In this document: one piece after another, positions 43,759 to 55,700 of the stretch
Position numbering within the stretch: the first letter of the stretch is position 1
Layout: every line of letters begins with the position of its first letter
Origin: Gyromitra esculenta
Taxonomy: Eukaryota > Ascomycota > Pezizomycetes > Pezizales > Discinaceae
DNA: 64,000 nucleotides
Direction: 5' to 3'
Assembly: GCA_038503075.1 (NCBI GenBank)
Contig: JBCAML010000002.1
Coordinates: 1,364,001 to 1,428,000 of the forward strand
Made by a program: the position numbers and the translations under genes
Notes under the pieces: generated by a model
Told to the model about the DNA's origin: nothing
What the model saw: the letters and a program-made list of their open reading frames with translations, nothing else
The model's database searches: none

Positions 43759-45627
43759 ATGGGAAGCAAGTACAGTTCTTCTAATAGCTTGGAAGAGGAA
43801 ACTTACTGATTTTATTGATTTTAATTTTTTGACTCTTTGGGAAATTTGGCACCCCCCAGTTTCGTCATACACCCAGGAAGGACTGTAGCATCAACATATG
43901 TAATTAATTCCTGACTTGGATGAGTCTATCAACTGTCTGGGGTTATGGATGACCTCTTGGGGGTTTCTGAGGTCGAAAGATATAGTGGCTCCTAAGTGGA
44001 GTAGCCATGATATTGTACTGCTACACAGATACGCTCGCCAGAGTTAAAATGTGTTTTGCGTTTGTTCTGTCTTCTGACCTATAATATTCCCCCACTTGCC
44101 AAGGCTAAATCTGACAGATTTTAGTACCGGCATCTATCTAGCCTTGATGGCGCTGTCAGGTTGCACTAGCTTTTTAAAAAGGGTTGTAAGGACTTCTCAA
44201 GTCCGCAGATCAGCAGCGCATGGACCACCTCTGTTTAGCCTACCAGCCAACAAAAGAATAGGTTTGTGACGGGTGTAAAGCTACATGTAGGTAGCAACCA
44301 AATCTACGCTTCAAAAGCTACAGCCCACAGAACTTATCACAAGCAACTTCAAATTGTAGATTAGTGTGTAGATGGAACAGTTATGGAGTTAACAGTAATG
44401 GTGGGCTGATTGTGGGTTTAGAGGTTGTGCTGTGAGCGGGGGGTTTGGTTGCCACCGAGGTTTACCCACGCCACAAACTTTATTTTTTAGCAAGTGCAAA
44501 TAGTAAACATCCGCTGTCGTGGGGGTGGTTAGTACTAGTAAATATTTAGCCTCGTCCTGGCCTTTCGGTCAACGATCATCCCCCCGTGACTTCAGGGTTT
44601 TCGGTAATCGCTTGAACTCGGTTTCCAGAAATTTCCAGCATAAGATTGAACGATAGTTATAGTGGCGTCACCGAAAACGATAATAAAATCGCTTGACTGA
44701 GAGGGATATCGTGGCTTATCGATTGGCGGTGTCCCTAGACACTTGCTGCTCTGCTTCTGCTGGTACTCTGGTCTGCCCTAGGGTAACATAAAGTTTGCTG
44801 GTCCCTCGCCGCATGCCCTCTCTGAGAAAGAGTAGGCTTTCTCCAGGGGTATAGGGCATACATACATGTAGTAATATTACTCTACTTCAGATCTTGAATA
44901 AACAAAAAACGATATTCAGTGCGGCCGCCAATAACAACCTCACTAGGCGACGGTGCACAACCGCATTACGCCACAACTACGTTATTTTTGCAGCTGCATG
45001 CACAGACAAGGAAGTAATAAAGGTCATCCGCCCTGTGCAGCTCATGGAACGGCGAGTTTGCAGGGTCCTAGCTTAGCGGGCACAAACATGACGACAGGCG
45101 CTGATCTCCCCAGCGATGATGATGATAGCGAGAGTTTGCAATTTCCTACAAGCTGAATTCTTGTTCGCTCAGAGATGGGGTTGCGATCTCAGCCACTCAT
45201 CTATCTATATTATCACGCAACTATAAACCAGTAAAGTAGCCCTGTTCAGCCGAAACCCCGGGAACGTAGGCGGCTTAGGATAGTATATTTGGGCCTGCGC
45301 TGTGCACGTAGCGGACCTTTCCGTCTGTAAAGCTCACCAACACCCTGTAGATAGCTCACGGGAACCAGAGAGAACGAGAGCAATAGAGAGCAAGGTAATC
45401 AAAATTAGCGACAGTGGTAGCAGGTCTGTTTTTTTTCCCTTTTCTACCCAGGCAGCGAGAAAAATTATCGTTTTTCTCCAACCCTGATATTTCTTAGGTC
45501 CGAACTATACCCAACCCTGACTTGAAACTTTGCTAAACCACCAAGCTAACTTTGAGACTGTTGCAGGAAGCTTCTCTCGTCAAACCAGGAGAAAACAAAA
45601 AAGAATACGCCATATTGAGTAATCTTA
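43759..45627. other. Intergenic region, no gene recognised
   Basis: The first 300 bp may be diverged copia remnant, judged only by its position next to 43077-43350. No tRNA, rRNA or convincing coding frame was found. Two TACATGTA palindromes occur, at 44282-44289 and 44863-44870. Some of the right end must be the promoter and 5' UTR of the gene at 45628. Confidence 0.5.
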
Positions 45628-48600
45628 ATGTCTTTTTCGTCAAAACGAGTCATGCCGCTACGTACACTGATCAAGCCGAAAGACGAGGAGAGGGAATACC
45701 GTGGGGAAGACTCGACAAAAGAAGACGAAAACCTAAATCACAACCATACTTTTTCTAAAGTGGGCATCATCTCTGCTATTCGTAAAACAATAGCAAAATA
45801 CACCAGTCGGCCTCGCTCCCCTGTATCTTCACGCTCTACTGTGAGTTAGCTGTCTATCTCCAAGAAAAAGCTTATCACTCATCTAACCCTCACTCGCAAT
45901 ATAGACACCTGGGCCGACAAGTTGTCCGCAAACATCCGACCTAGGCGAAGACGAAGATGAGGATGAAGAATCTGATATAAAACCACTCGAGAAAAACCAA
46001 AGCCAGTCAGAAAAACACACCTCCCACAAACTTAAGCCTCGGAAGGAAGTTACGAAGGAAGCAAGCCGAGAAGATACCAATAGCAACCGTATCTCCTCCG
46101 AGATTCCTCCGTCTCCCCCAGAGGTTCTATCCCCACAAGATCTATATGCCTTGTTTTCAGGTGCCCCGGTCTTTTCTGTACTACAAAAGGGCAACCAGAC
46201 CCCGGAGCCAAGAGTTTTCTTTCCTTTTGATGACGACGAAGACGAAGAGTTTGATGAATTATCAGACTGTCCACCCATCGCACATCCAGCATTCTCAATG
46301 TGCACTTCGAGGCCTCATAAGCCATCGAATCCCGATACCAGGGGGCGTAAAGAAAGAGATGATTTCATTCTAGAGAACCGTGGAGGACTCGTGGAGGAAG
46401 AGCCAAGCATGTTGAGTTTCATGGGGCTTGAGCCTGGAAGTTGCGGATGGGAATACTTTATGATGTATCCTGTGGGAGATTTGGAGAATTTAGAGGAGCA
46501 GGATGATGATGATCAAGATATTATGGACGAAGGAGGAAGGGAGAGGGGGAGGAGGGGAAGTATGGGGAATGGGAGAGGTGGCATCCGAAGTGTTGAAACC
46601 GATTATATTGTTGAAAGGTTGAAAGAGTTAGGTGACATCTGGACTGAGCGAAAACGGAAAGGTGAGAGCGAAGGTAGCAATATTATCATCGATGAGCCCG
46701 AAAACACCAGGAAGCCGAAAGGAGTTCTAGGGCAGTATTCTTCATTGGAGCTCTACACTCAATTATTTACAAGGCTTCTCTACCCGCCTACGCGAATTAC
46801 GACAGAAGACTTTCACGATCCATACAGCCTCAAGGTGCAGATCGTCGCACTAATACAAACGCTTGCCTTGAAGAAATTCTGGCTCGATTTTAAAGATGTC
46901 CAATGGCGGATCCGACTTGGCCAGATCTTATGGGGAAAGAAAATCGATGACACCGATGACGACGAAGAAGATGGAGAAGAAGACAATACTTCAGGAAGTG
47001 ATGCGGAGAAGGTCTGGCTACTACTCCAGATTCTACTTGCTTCGGAGTTAGCGGTGAGGCTGGACGCTTTCTTCAACAACACAACGGTCGAAACTACAAC
47101 AAGCAACGGACCCACAGAATCGAAAGAAGAAACATGCAAGAGGTTCAAAGGGATCAGTACCAAAAAAGTCGAGTGGGATATACTGCTTGCGAGAAGATGG
47201 CTAGATAATGTCCGAATCATAGATGATGAACCAACGGAGAAAGCCGCAACCCATCTCGCTCCACCGGTACCTGAAAGGAAGGGTTGGTTCTCATCACGAT
47301 CCACACCACCTTCACCACCACCAGAAGCGAGTGATGACGATGATGATGACAGAGATGTCGGAAAGTCCTACGAAGCTCTGATATATCCTCGAAACCTGAC
47401 AAGCCAGTTCTCGGGACTGATGTACTTCGCAAGATGTCTCCAATGGCCGCGGATAGACACCTTGTCGCTGCACCTTCAAGAGAAAATACGTTCTCCTTCG
47501 ACGTTCTCGACACCAACGCACTCTGTTAGCGACACCCCGCTAGCGACACCGCTGTCCATGATGTCTGCTTCCGCAAGTAGCTATTTCCAGACTGTAGCCC
47601 GACCTAAAAGGATACAAGAGCTTTCTTCAGCTGCTCCATCCATGACTGGAAATGGGCAAACGAGGTCTTCAGCTCTAACGAAGACTATAGGGTCGGGTGG
47701 ATGGATGTCACGGACCTATTTCTCGGGATTAATTTTGCCGGGCGAAGGCTTACCACATTTTCTCATATCCACATTGCTGGAGAATGACGTGGGTGCTGTA
47801 GACAACCTGGGCTACAACGCAAATCTCTATAGTGGTTTCAGATATGAAGGTTCAACCTGGTGGAGTAGTTATTGCATTGTTGGAAAGGTGCTCGCAGGTC
47901 ATGGTGGATCACGGGAGGTTGGGGGATGGATTGGACCATGCTTAGGAACCAAGATACCCACCGAGAATGGAATGGTCTTTAAAGATGCTTTGGACGGGTG
48001 GGTAGATATTTGCACAATCCCACCAGAGGAAGAAGAAGCAAGGGTATTGTACCCGCACCGAGTGAAAGAGGAGTCAAACCCACTTGGAACAAAGTACAGA
48101 GGATCCGAGGGTATCTTGTCGAGCGATCTATCAATGCCAAAAGATGGCTTGATATCCGACAAGGAAGTCACGCTTAAACAACTAGTTCTTATCGATATTC
48201 AAGAGGACGACCCATACTTCGTGGCTGAAGGCTATAAAAAGTACGAAGCTGAAGTCCATTTTCAAATTGGCAATAACGAAATGCTCGCGGTGAAGTTAAA
48301 GCATGATATCTTCTTCATCACATCTTTTCCATGCCTTGAACCGGCTTCCAGCATCAAGGACTCTGCAGGTTTGGGACAAAAGAAGATCGGACATGCGCTA
48401 CATAAAGAATTTCGGTACGATATGGTTTTGGTTGAGTCGGTAGTTCGAGAAGCTGAGAAGAACCAAAGAGACTGCATCTTAGTCATTGAGGCAGGTGGTA
48501 GAGGAGGAGACAGAGGAGTGCTTGCGAGGGCTTGGTGTGCAGAGAAGGGTGTTCATGCAATTATTGGTGCGAGGGAGAGGACATGTCTTGGGTGCTGCAT

Positions 48601-48649
48601 CAGGGAGGCGAAGGCGTTGGGCGTTAGTGTCGTTATCCGTGTTGAATAA
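45628..48649 (+). CDS. Large uncharacterised protein, two exons
   Basis: Exon 1 is 45628-45840 and exon 2 is 45905-48649, giving 985 residues in phase. The intron (45841-45904, 64 bp) has GTGAGT, a CTAAC branch site and a TAG acceptor. ATG 45628 is the first in frame; MPLRTLIKPKDEE at 45652 is an equally good start. The N-terminal third is acidic and disordered (runs of D/E near 46235 and 46505). The middle is more ordered: SLELYTQLFTRLLYPPTRIT, FWLDFKDVQWRIRLGQILWG. The C-terminal 250 residues look folded (WWSSYCIVGKVLAGHGGSREVGGWIGPC, then VLIDIQEDDPYFVAEGYKKYEAEVHF, then a cysteine-containing end ARERTCLGCCIREAKALG). I do not recognise the family. It is likely a real gene because it is long, spliced and in unique DNA. 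Confidence 0.75.
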
Positions 48650-51130
48650 TATCAGTAAGGTAAATTTTATCAGGAGTACCCTATTTTCAGCGAATTTCTT
48701 ATGGGGGGTTCTTTTCTTTGTCTTGGGAATCTTCATGAAGAACACGGCCTTCAGCAGGCGAACAGATTTATTATTATTATTAAACACTGTATTTTTATGT
48801 GCCCAGGGTAAGTTTGCTTTTTTTTTTCTTTACTGAGGAACGTACGGGTTCATGACAGTACAGTTTCTAAGAGAGAGTATGATATATACCCATAGTTAAT
48901 GTATCGCTTATAATTGCGACAAGACGGAATGACTTGGTTTTCTTTTTATTATTATCCAGGCCACATAGGAAGATATCTTGAGGCTACAAGCCTTACAATC
49001 AGTTGAAAAATACAAAGATGTAACAACAGTTCTATTAATTCATGATCTGTTTGTGCAGCCAGCTATGTGACGCAACGTCCAGTTGAACGACTCCTAAACA
49101 CCTACATTTTGCCGTAACACAGCACCCATCACAAACATAGATTTCAGCAGTAATCTCAATCCAGTTACTCTTATGATGGAATATCCAACTTTTTTCTGCA
49201 AAGAATACGTTTACTAGGTAAACAGCTAGCTAATTAAACCAGGATCCCTTTTTAACTCCAAATACTAACAGAACAAATCGCCGTCGTCACACTTTCTCAA
49301 TTTTTTCGCCATAAATGAAATTTTAACACCCTAAATGAAATATCAAAACCCCACCCTTTTTCGTTTGCGTGTTGTTGAGAAACTAGCTTTGTTATACCAC
49401 TTATAGTGGACGAATTAATAAAGGTGCACCTACTTCTTGTTTGCTTATTCCGCCACAAGAAGTTACATTACTGGGGAAAGGGGCCTACGAAGGCAATCAT
49501 TTGGCGATAAATAAAATCTTGCTGGAAAGCTGATATTAAAATAAGGTATTTTCGTAGTTATAGGTTTTTAGTGGCGGTCTAGGGAAAACCTCACCAAAAA
49601 AAAAACGAAAGCGCAATGCCACGAGGACTAGGGGCCATGAGCCTACTCAACACAGTTTGTGGGGGTTTTTTCCCAAAAAGCCAAAACTCAGCTAAACCCC
49701 CAGAGAAAACTTTTAGAAACCCATCAGTATCAATTTAAAACTATTCTAGCCTATTAGCTGCTCTTTGGTAAAGAAATATATTCGTTTTGACGGCACTTGT
49801 TAAGGAGGCTACTCAGGACACGTAGCTATGGGTGTGCCAAGTCTTAGTTACATTGTAGGTCACATATACATGTAGGTACACCTTAATCGATTCGTCCACC
49901 ATACGTGCATCCCTGCAGCTGAGTACTATAGCTAGCTGTGCAAGAAAAATCTTTGTCTCGCTAGCAAGATGGGCGTCAAGACTTCTCTTACACGGCTATC
50001 CGTATTGCTATCCCCAGCCATGCTCACCATAGAATCACAAGATCATAGAACTATTCAAGAAACATACATTTTATAAATATTAATACATAAGAGTTGAAAG
50101 AATCTAGAACCTTATTACGTATACATGTAGTGCCTATGCCAATCAAAAGACTGTAGGACCATGTAAACACTTAAATTTAAACCACCACATACCCATCTAA
50201 ATAGAAGGAAACAGTCAGATTTCGCCTCTACGAGAGAAACTAGCAGATACATACTACCCCCTCCTGCTCGTAGTACTCAGTTCTAGTTTCGAATTTAAAT
50301 TCAATGCCAGAAATATACCCTCTATCCTTTTGTTAACTTTCTTTAATCTCCATCGTTAGAGTAATAACCTTGCGCCACATCAATGCTCATCCAACAATCT
50401 CCCCCTTGGTCAGGTTCTTTAATTAAAGTCGTAAGCCACAAGATCCAGTTCCTAAAGGTGAGACATACGAGTGGAGTAGGTCACTCACGCAACTGAAGGT
50501 GTTATGTATGATTCTATGCACACCTTTAGTAAGGAACTTGAAGCGCGTCAAAACACCCATACCTACGTTAAACTTGACTGATTTTATATATGTTCACTGT
50601 AAATTCCAATTAATTATATTTATAAATCACCCAACAGCATGGGCTCCGCGCCATCCCAGACACATCTATAACATTTAAATTGTAATTAAAATCCCGAGAC
50701 CGTCACGCTGTCACGCCACAACTGTGTTGCATCACTTGATCATGATTGAAAACATATATTTTTCGAAGGCTTTCAGGATGATAATCTAACAGTGATGATG
50801 CCACAATTACGGTATGTACCAATACCACCTCCGCAAATTCTGAGAGTTTAATTACAGGCCAAGTATCTAGCGATCAAACCCCTACCATCTCCTTAGAGTC
50901 CACGACTGTAGGAATTGAATTTGGGTGTACATGTGGCTTTCAAAGACGAGTCTAGAAACGACGCTATGCCCTGAAGTTTACTTTATGGTTAAGCACGAAA
51001 ATCTGAAGTCAAACAATTGGCCATATATATATTTTTTCCATGGCAGCCTGTTCGAGTTAGCTGTAAGCTGTAACTGTTGAAGTTCTTTCAGTTGGCGTGG
51101 ATTTTGGCCTAGCAGCCCTACCATCAGGAT
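48650..51130. other. Intergenic, AT-rich, no gene recognised
   Basis: No frame of note. TACATGTA occurs at 49867-49874 and 50122-50129. Long A and T runs occur, for example near 49600. The left end must include the 3' UTR of the gene ending at 48649. Confidence 0.55.
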
Positions 51131-52101
51131 TTAGGAATTTAGGATTCCTCTCGCCATAAATTTCCCAAATTGCGAGCAAGGAGGGGTCGAGCCAGACTGA
51201 GCGAGCTCCTTGATAGAATAGTGTTCATAACTATATTTTGATTAGCTCTTAAAATCTTCACAAAAAATCCCTAAAGAGAAGCTATACCTTAGTGTTCCCA
51301 CTCCTCCAGCCTCCAGAATTAGTGACAGTGGCTCTTCCAGCTTCTTTCCGACCCACCTCATCGCAAATGCTCGTAGGAGATGCCCATGCGCAACGCAGAG
51401 CACATCACCAGAACCTCTTCCGTCGTTCATCGCGGGAGCATGCCACTCCCTACGAATCTTGTCGATTAGTCTATCGCATCTTTCCTCAACCTCTTCTGGT
51501 GACTCTCCACCTTCACACCCATCACGCCAAATATCCCAGTCCCGCTCCTTGTCTAAGCCCCTAGATCGTCGCAACTCCCGGATCTCGGCAGATTTAAAGC
51601 CCTCATAATCACCATAATCCCACTCAGCCAGGTCCGGTGTGATATCAACTTTAGCACGACAGATTGCATCAGGGGATTCTAGGCCAAGGCCTAGAAGCTC
51701 TAGTGTTCGACGGGCGCGGGCGCGAGGAGAAATGTAACTGTTTAAACTCCCTTAAATTTAGCTCTATTCGATTTTTTTTCGTGAGCACCAAAAGAAGTGG
51801 AGTTCTTACACATGTGCTAGTTTAGTGGGACAGATTAATCTATCCTCCCCAACTAGAGCTTCCCCTGTTGCTCGTATCCGTTTTTCGCCGTTCTCGGTGA
51901 GTGGGAGCTCGGTTGTGCCCGTATGACGACCGTTCAAAGACCTATATTGAAGGGTTTACACTATCAAGAGATGCACCAGCTAGTATTTGACATTTACGAA
52001 CCATTCGGTTTCGCCTAAAACTGGTCATCAAATTGCTATCGCTGGGGGCGCGTTGGATGAAACTAACCGTGCCGAATTATAAAAACTCTTGGGGTGCCCA
52101 T
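51131..52101 (-). CDS. SHB17: Shb17-type sedoheptulose-bisphosphatase (histidine phosphatase), five exons
   Basis: Exons on the minus strand: 52068-52101, 52002-52014, 51810-51941, 51288-51737 and 51131-51230; 729 nt in phase, 242 residues. Introns are 53, 60, 72 and 57 bp and all start GT and end AG. Translation begins MGTPRVFIIRHG, followed by ETEW, SLNGRHTGTTELPLTENGEKR, SPRARARRTLELLG, AEWDYGDYEGF, then RGLDKERDWDIWRDGCEGGES, VLCVAHGHLLRAFAMRW, and near the end GTLSYEHYSI. The catalytic RHG and second His (AHGH) are present. This pattern fits yeast Shb17, which hydrolyses sedoheptulose-1,7-bisphosphate to feed the non-oxidative pentose phosphate pathway. It shares a 325-bp promoter region with the divergent gene at 52427. 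The donor of intron 2, GTTCGT, is weak, but only this join keeps EWSLN. Confidence 0.88.
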
Positions 52102-52426
52102 TATCTTTGGCTTCTATAGAGCTGAGTTGTCAGACCCACTGATTGTTATTTTTTGTTTATATTTCTCTGAGAGCTGATGAAAGATCGTTTGAACGATTTA
52201 TACCGCAGAATAATATATATGATTCCCCAATAAAAAAATTCAAACAAAAGCTGAGGAAAACCTACCTTTATGAGATATTTCAAGGTGATAAACAATCCCC
52301 GCTTCAGTTTTTGCGTCATTTATTCAGTAATCCCTGCTACATTTCCAGGCTTACCCGGCATACGATGCACCACAACGAACGCCACAACCCAACCGTGTTC
52401 CCCCCAGAGACATAGCAACGACCATT

Positions 52427-52761
52427 ATGACCACCCCACTCCTCAAGCGCAGAACAGTGATTTTGACAGCTGCGACAGCTGTCATCACTGCTGTGGGCGC
52501 ATATACCGGAGCGCAGCTAAAGGTAGACGCGGAGGCGAGAGCTGGGTTTGAAAAGCAACGTGAGGAAGGATTAGACACAAGGATTGAGAGGTGAGTACCT
52601 TTATTTAAAAGTCTAAGCCCCCCAGAAGGAAACTGCTCTGTAATTGCTGATGAATATTTCACAGACTGAAGATATATCGAGACGAGTTGGAAAGGAAAAA
52701 AATACAAATGGAAGCGAAGATCTCAGGGTTGCACGAGTCGAAGAAGGAACACCGATCGTAG
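52427..52761 (+). CDS. Small membrane-anchored protein, two exons, function unknown
   Basis: Exon 1 is 52427-52590 and exon 2 is 52665-52761; together 261 nt, 86 residues. The intron has GTGAGT...ACAG and joins GAG AG to A CTG in phase. The N-terminus MTTPLLKRRTVILTAATAV is followed by a hydrophobic stretch (VILTAATAVITAVGAYTGA), a single likely membrane segment near residues 10-30 with basic residues before it. The rest is a charged, probably helical tail ending SKKEHRS. Such a layout is common in small mitochondrial inner-membrane proteins, but I do not recognise the family. It is divergent from SHB17. Confidence 0.65.
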
Positions 52762-55700
52762 TTTGGCCAAGAAGAACAGGAGGTATAATTATGTTCTCAA
52801 ACTATAGTTATAAATTTGATTAGAACCGACCAGTAATAGAATTAAATTTATGACTTCATGTTAATTGTTAATTACGATCGAGCCAGCCCAGCCCAGTGCA
52901 GCCAAACTTACCAAGGCTCTTACTCCAAAGACGCACCGCTCGGACAAATAAATTATCCCTTTCCTTTGAACAAAACTACAATGGAGGGGTGATAAAAGGA
53001 CATTTAACACCTCGTCTACGGGAAACGCCAACCGGAGCAGATATAGGCTGCGTAGTAAAGAAATAACTCCACGGTTAACTTGGGTTTCGGTTAGCTTAAG
53101 ATAGCCGCGTAAGTATGAGGGTTGTTTCGCTTAAGAGAGAAAAAAATCAGCACAATATCCTGCGACGGTATCTAATCCCGAATACTTAGTACAATTCGAT
53201 ACATACCAACATCGCTACCCTAAAATCATTTACCAACTAAATAATAGACGTAGAGTACGCAAATTTTGGAACCCGCAGTAATCCTTCATGCCAGTAAGTC
53301 GATACCCTGCATAAATTGTAAAGCCACCCCCACAAAGGCAGACGATCTAATTTTGGAAGCCTTTGATATTCGAGTGATCTGTTGTGACTAACGGGAGCTG
53401 TATTAGGCGAGAGGCCCCGTACGTTGACTTCGTAGGCTCGTCCACACTATGTTTTTTGAAGAAGAAAACTGAAAAGACGCGTAATGCCAATACTTTCCGT
53501 TTCGGATAGACCTCCTGGGGAGTAGGGGCGGGCTTACGCGGCCTTTGTTAACTTCGATCGCGTTTCGCTACACATTGGAGGAGTCAGCTGATAGCGTTTA
53601 TACTGCCTAAAACACCCCTTATTTCTTGGTCGATCATTATCGAGACTTACCTATCGGCCACTATGCAGACGATCATTGAAAATCACTCGCTCTTGTGCTG
53701 GGCATATGCGTATCCAAATCGGACAACCGGCCGCTGTCAGATTGCGTAATACGTCCTTGGCGGGATACCCATAAACCATCCTAAATTTTCAACTACATAC
53801 GTAAGCCTATCTGAGTGCCAAAACTGTAATGGAGAGAGTTGCTACGACCCAGGATTAATACCGTACTTTCTCGCAAATAACGAAAATAACCAGCTAGGCC
53901 TGCAGGATGAGATTTGTTTTCAGATTGGCCGAATAGGTTTTGAGGCTCAACCACAGCCAGTGAATGGGTACCAGGGGCTTCAGGTTCGCCTAGAAAGCAA
54001 GAGTTCTGCTATCTCGCCCAGTAACATCATCATCCTCTCCTGCAGGTCTAGTCTAGTTGTTTTCGTCATTTGCAAGAAAATACGGTATACGAGACTAGAA
54101 CAAAGTTTAAATCAACCAGAATCCAAACCAAAGTGCCTTAACCACCACCATCGTTAACAGTGTAGTGTCTTGAATAACACTCAAAATTGAGGAAATGCGC
54201 GCTCTTGCGTTACCGAATTCCAAAATAGCTCTCTCAATTGTCATCAGTCGTGATTGCAAGACCCGATTAACTTTATACATCCTAGATCAACAATCCCTGA
54301 AACTTGAGGTCCACGAACAGTAGAGTTGAGTTATATTTCGCTTTCTTGCTTACTCTACTTGAAGATTATTCTCTCGTATTTCTCCTCGTTTTCTCGTCTC
54401 CTAGGAAACTTATTGATTACGATAAAACTATCCAAACTCTCTCAGAGCTATAGGAAGCCGGATCTGGTGGTAGAGAGTGCGAGCCAACCATTACCAAAAT
54501 CACTCGACATCTAAAAGAATATGGATGCTCCTCAGACCAACTGTAGCCTCCAACACTCTACTTAGAAGCAAAGGGCACACAGCAGGTATTCTCATATCAG
54601 GGTAACCAGCCTACTCATCGCGAACGCAACTACAATGATGTCAATAACAAGTAACAAGATCGATGCCTATCGGATCGAGATCCACAAAGCCGAACTGACC
54701 TAGGGTATAGTTGTGCCCTGAGCTTAAGCGCATGTGGTACAGGCACACCGGAACTATAAAGAGCCGGATGTCCCTCCACCAGGGCCGGTTGCTGAAGCCT
54801 GTCACTTTTGCGTCCGGGCCTATGCAAGTCGACCATTTCTCTCGAGCTCCATTTACTGACCTTAGAAACTTGTGATAGTGTAAGTAGTGATACACGAGAT
54901 AAGCGGGGTAGACTAACATGAAAGGAGATATCCGCGGTCAAGAGCAGAAGGAAAAAAAAGAAGCTGAAGCTAGTTGGTCGTTAGGTAGAAACACCACACG
55001 GGACTCGTGCAAGAAGAGAATGAAAAAGCGAGAGACAATATAAAAAGTAAGCAAAAATTCTTCTTCTCTAAGATCCAACACACTCACAAAAATGGTCCAC
55101 AAGACGAAGATGGGAATATCACGAATCCTCAGGATCTCACGATGGATGATCTTAACCTATCAATAGGCGGAGATATCAAATTGGTAATCTTGCTTAGGGC
55201 AACATTCGGTACTCCCCTTATAAATTACCTGGCGCGATTGTGACTCTTTTTTTTCCCTTGCCCACTATAACACCAGCTCACGCATCGGATCCGTATTCCC
55301 AATCCAATGCGTCGCGTTCATCAAAAGCAAAGAAACGCGAGCTCATGTGGAGTAGCTAGAGTATGCGGGTTCGCAAGACAGCTCGTCTATTTGCTGACAC
55401 GAAGGACATAGCCAAAAAAACCCTGCGGCTGAGAGAGATGGGAGAGGAAGGCGAAATGAAGTTTGGGTTGAGCTGTGACGCATACCAATGGTGTTGGGGC
55501 CAGGGTGGTTGGTCGTATCGATACGGAGGAGTCACGGGGAGATAACTAGCTACTTATGCAGCGCAGGGGAGTGGTATGTAGCAGTAACGTGCGCAAACCC
55601 GAAGAGGGAAGCTTAGAGGTTGGGGGCTGGGTTCTATAGGGAACAAAGGTTAGGAATGGAATGGAATTGCGGCTAGATTTGTCGTGGTCATGTTGGCGGC

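Noticed and set aside
46151..48649. Start of the large gene at 46151
   Set aside because: That codon is TTG; the frame continues upstream to a canonical TAG acceptor at 45904 and an exon with ATG 45628.
54641..54919. Minus-strand 92-codon frame with hydrophobic stretches
   Set aside because: Two overlapping frames are open at the same place and neither has a domain or splice partner; probably chance.
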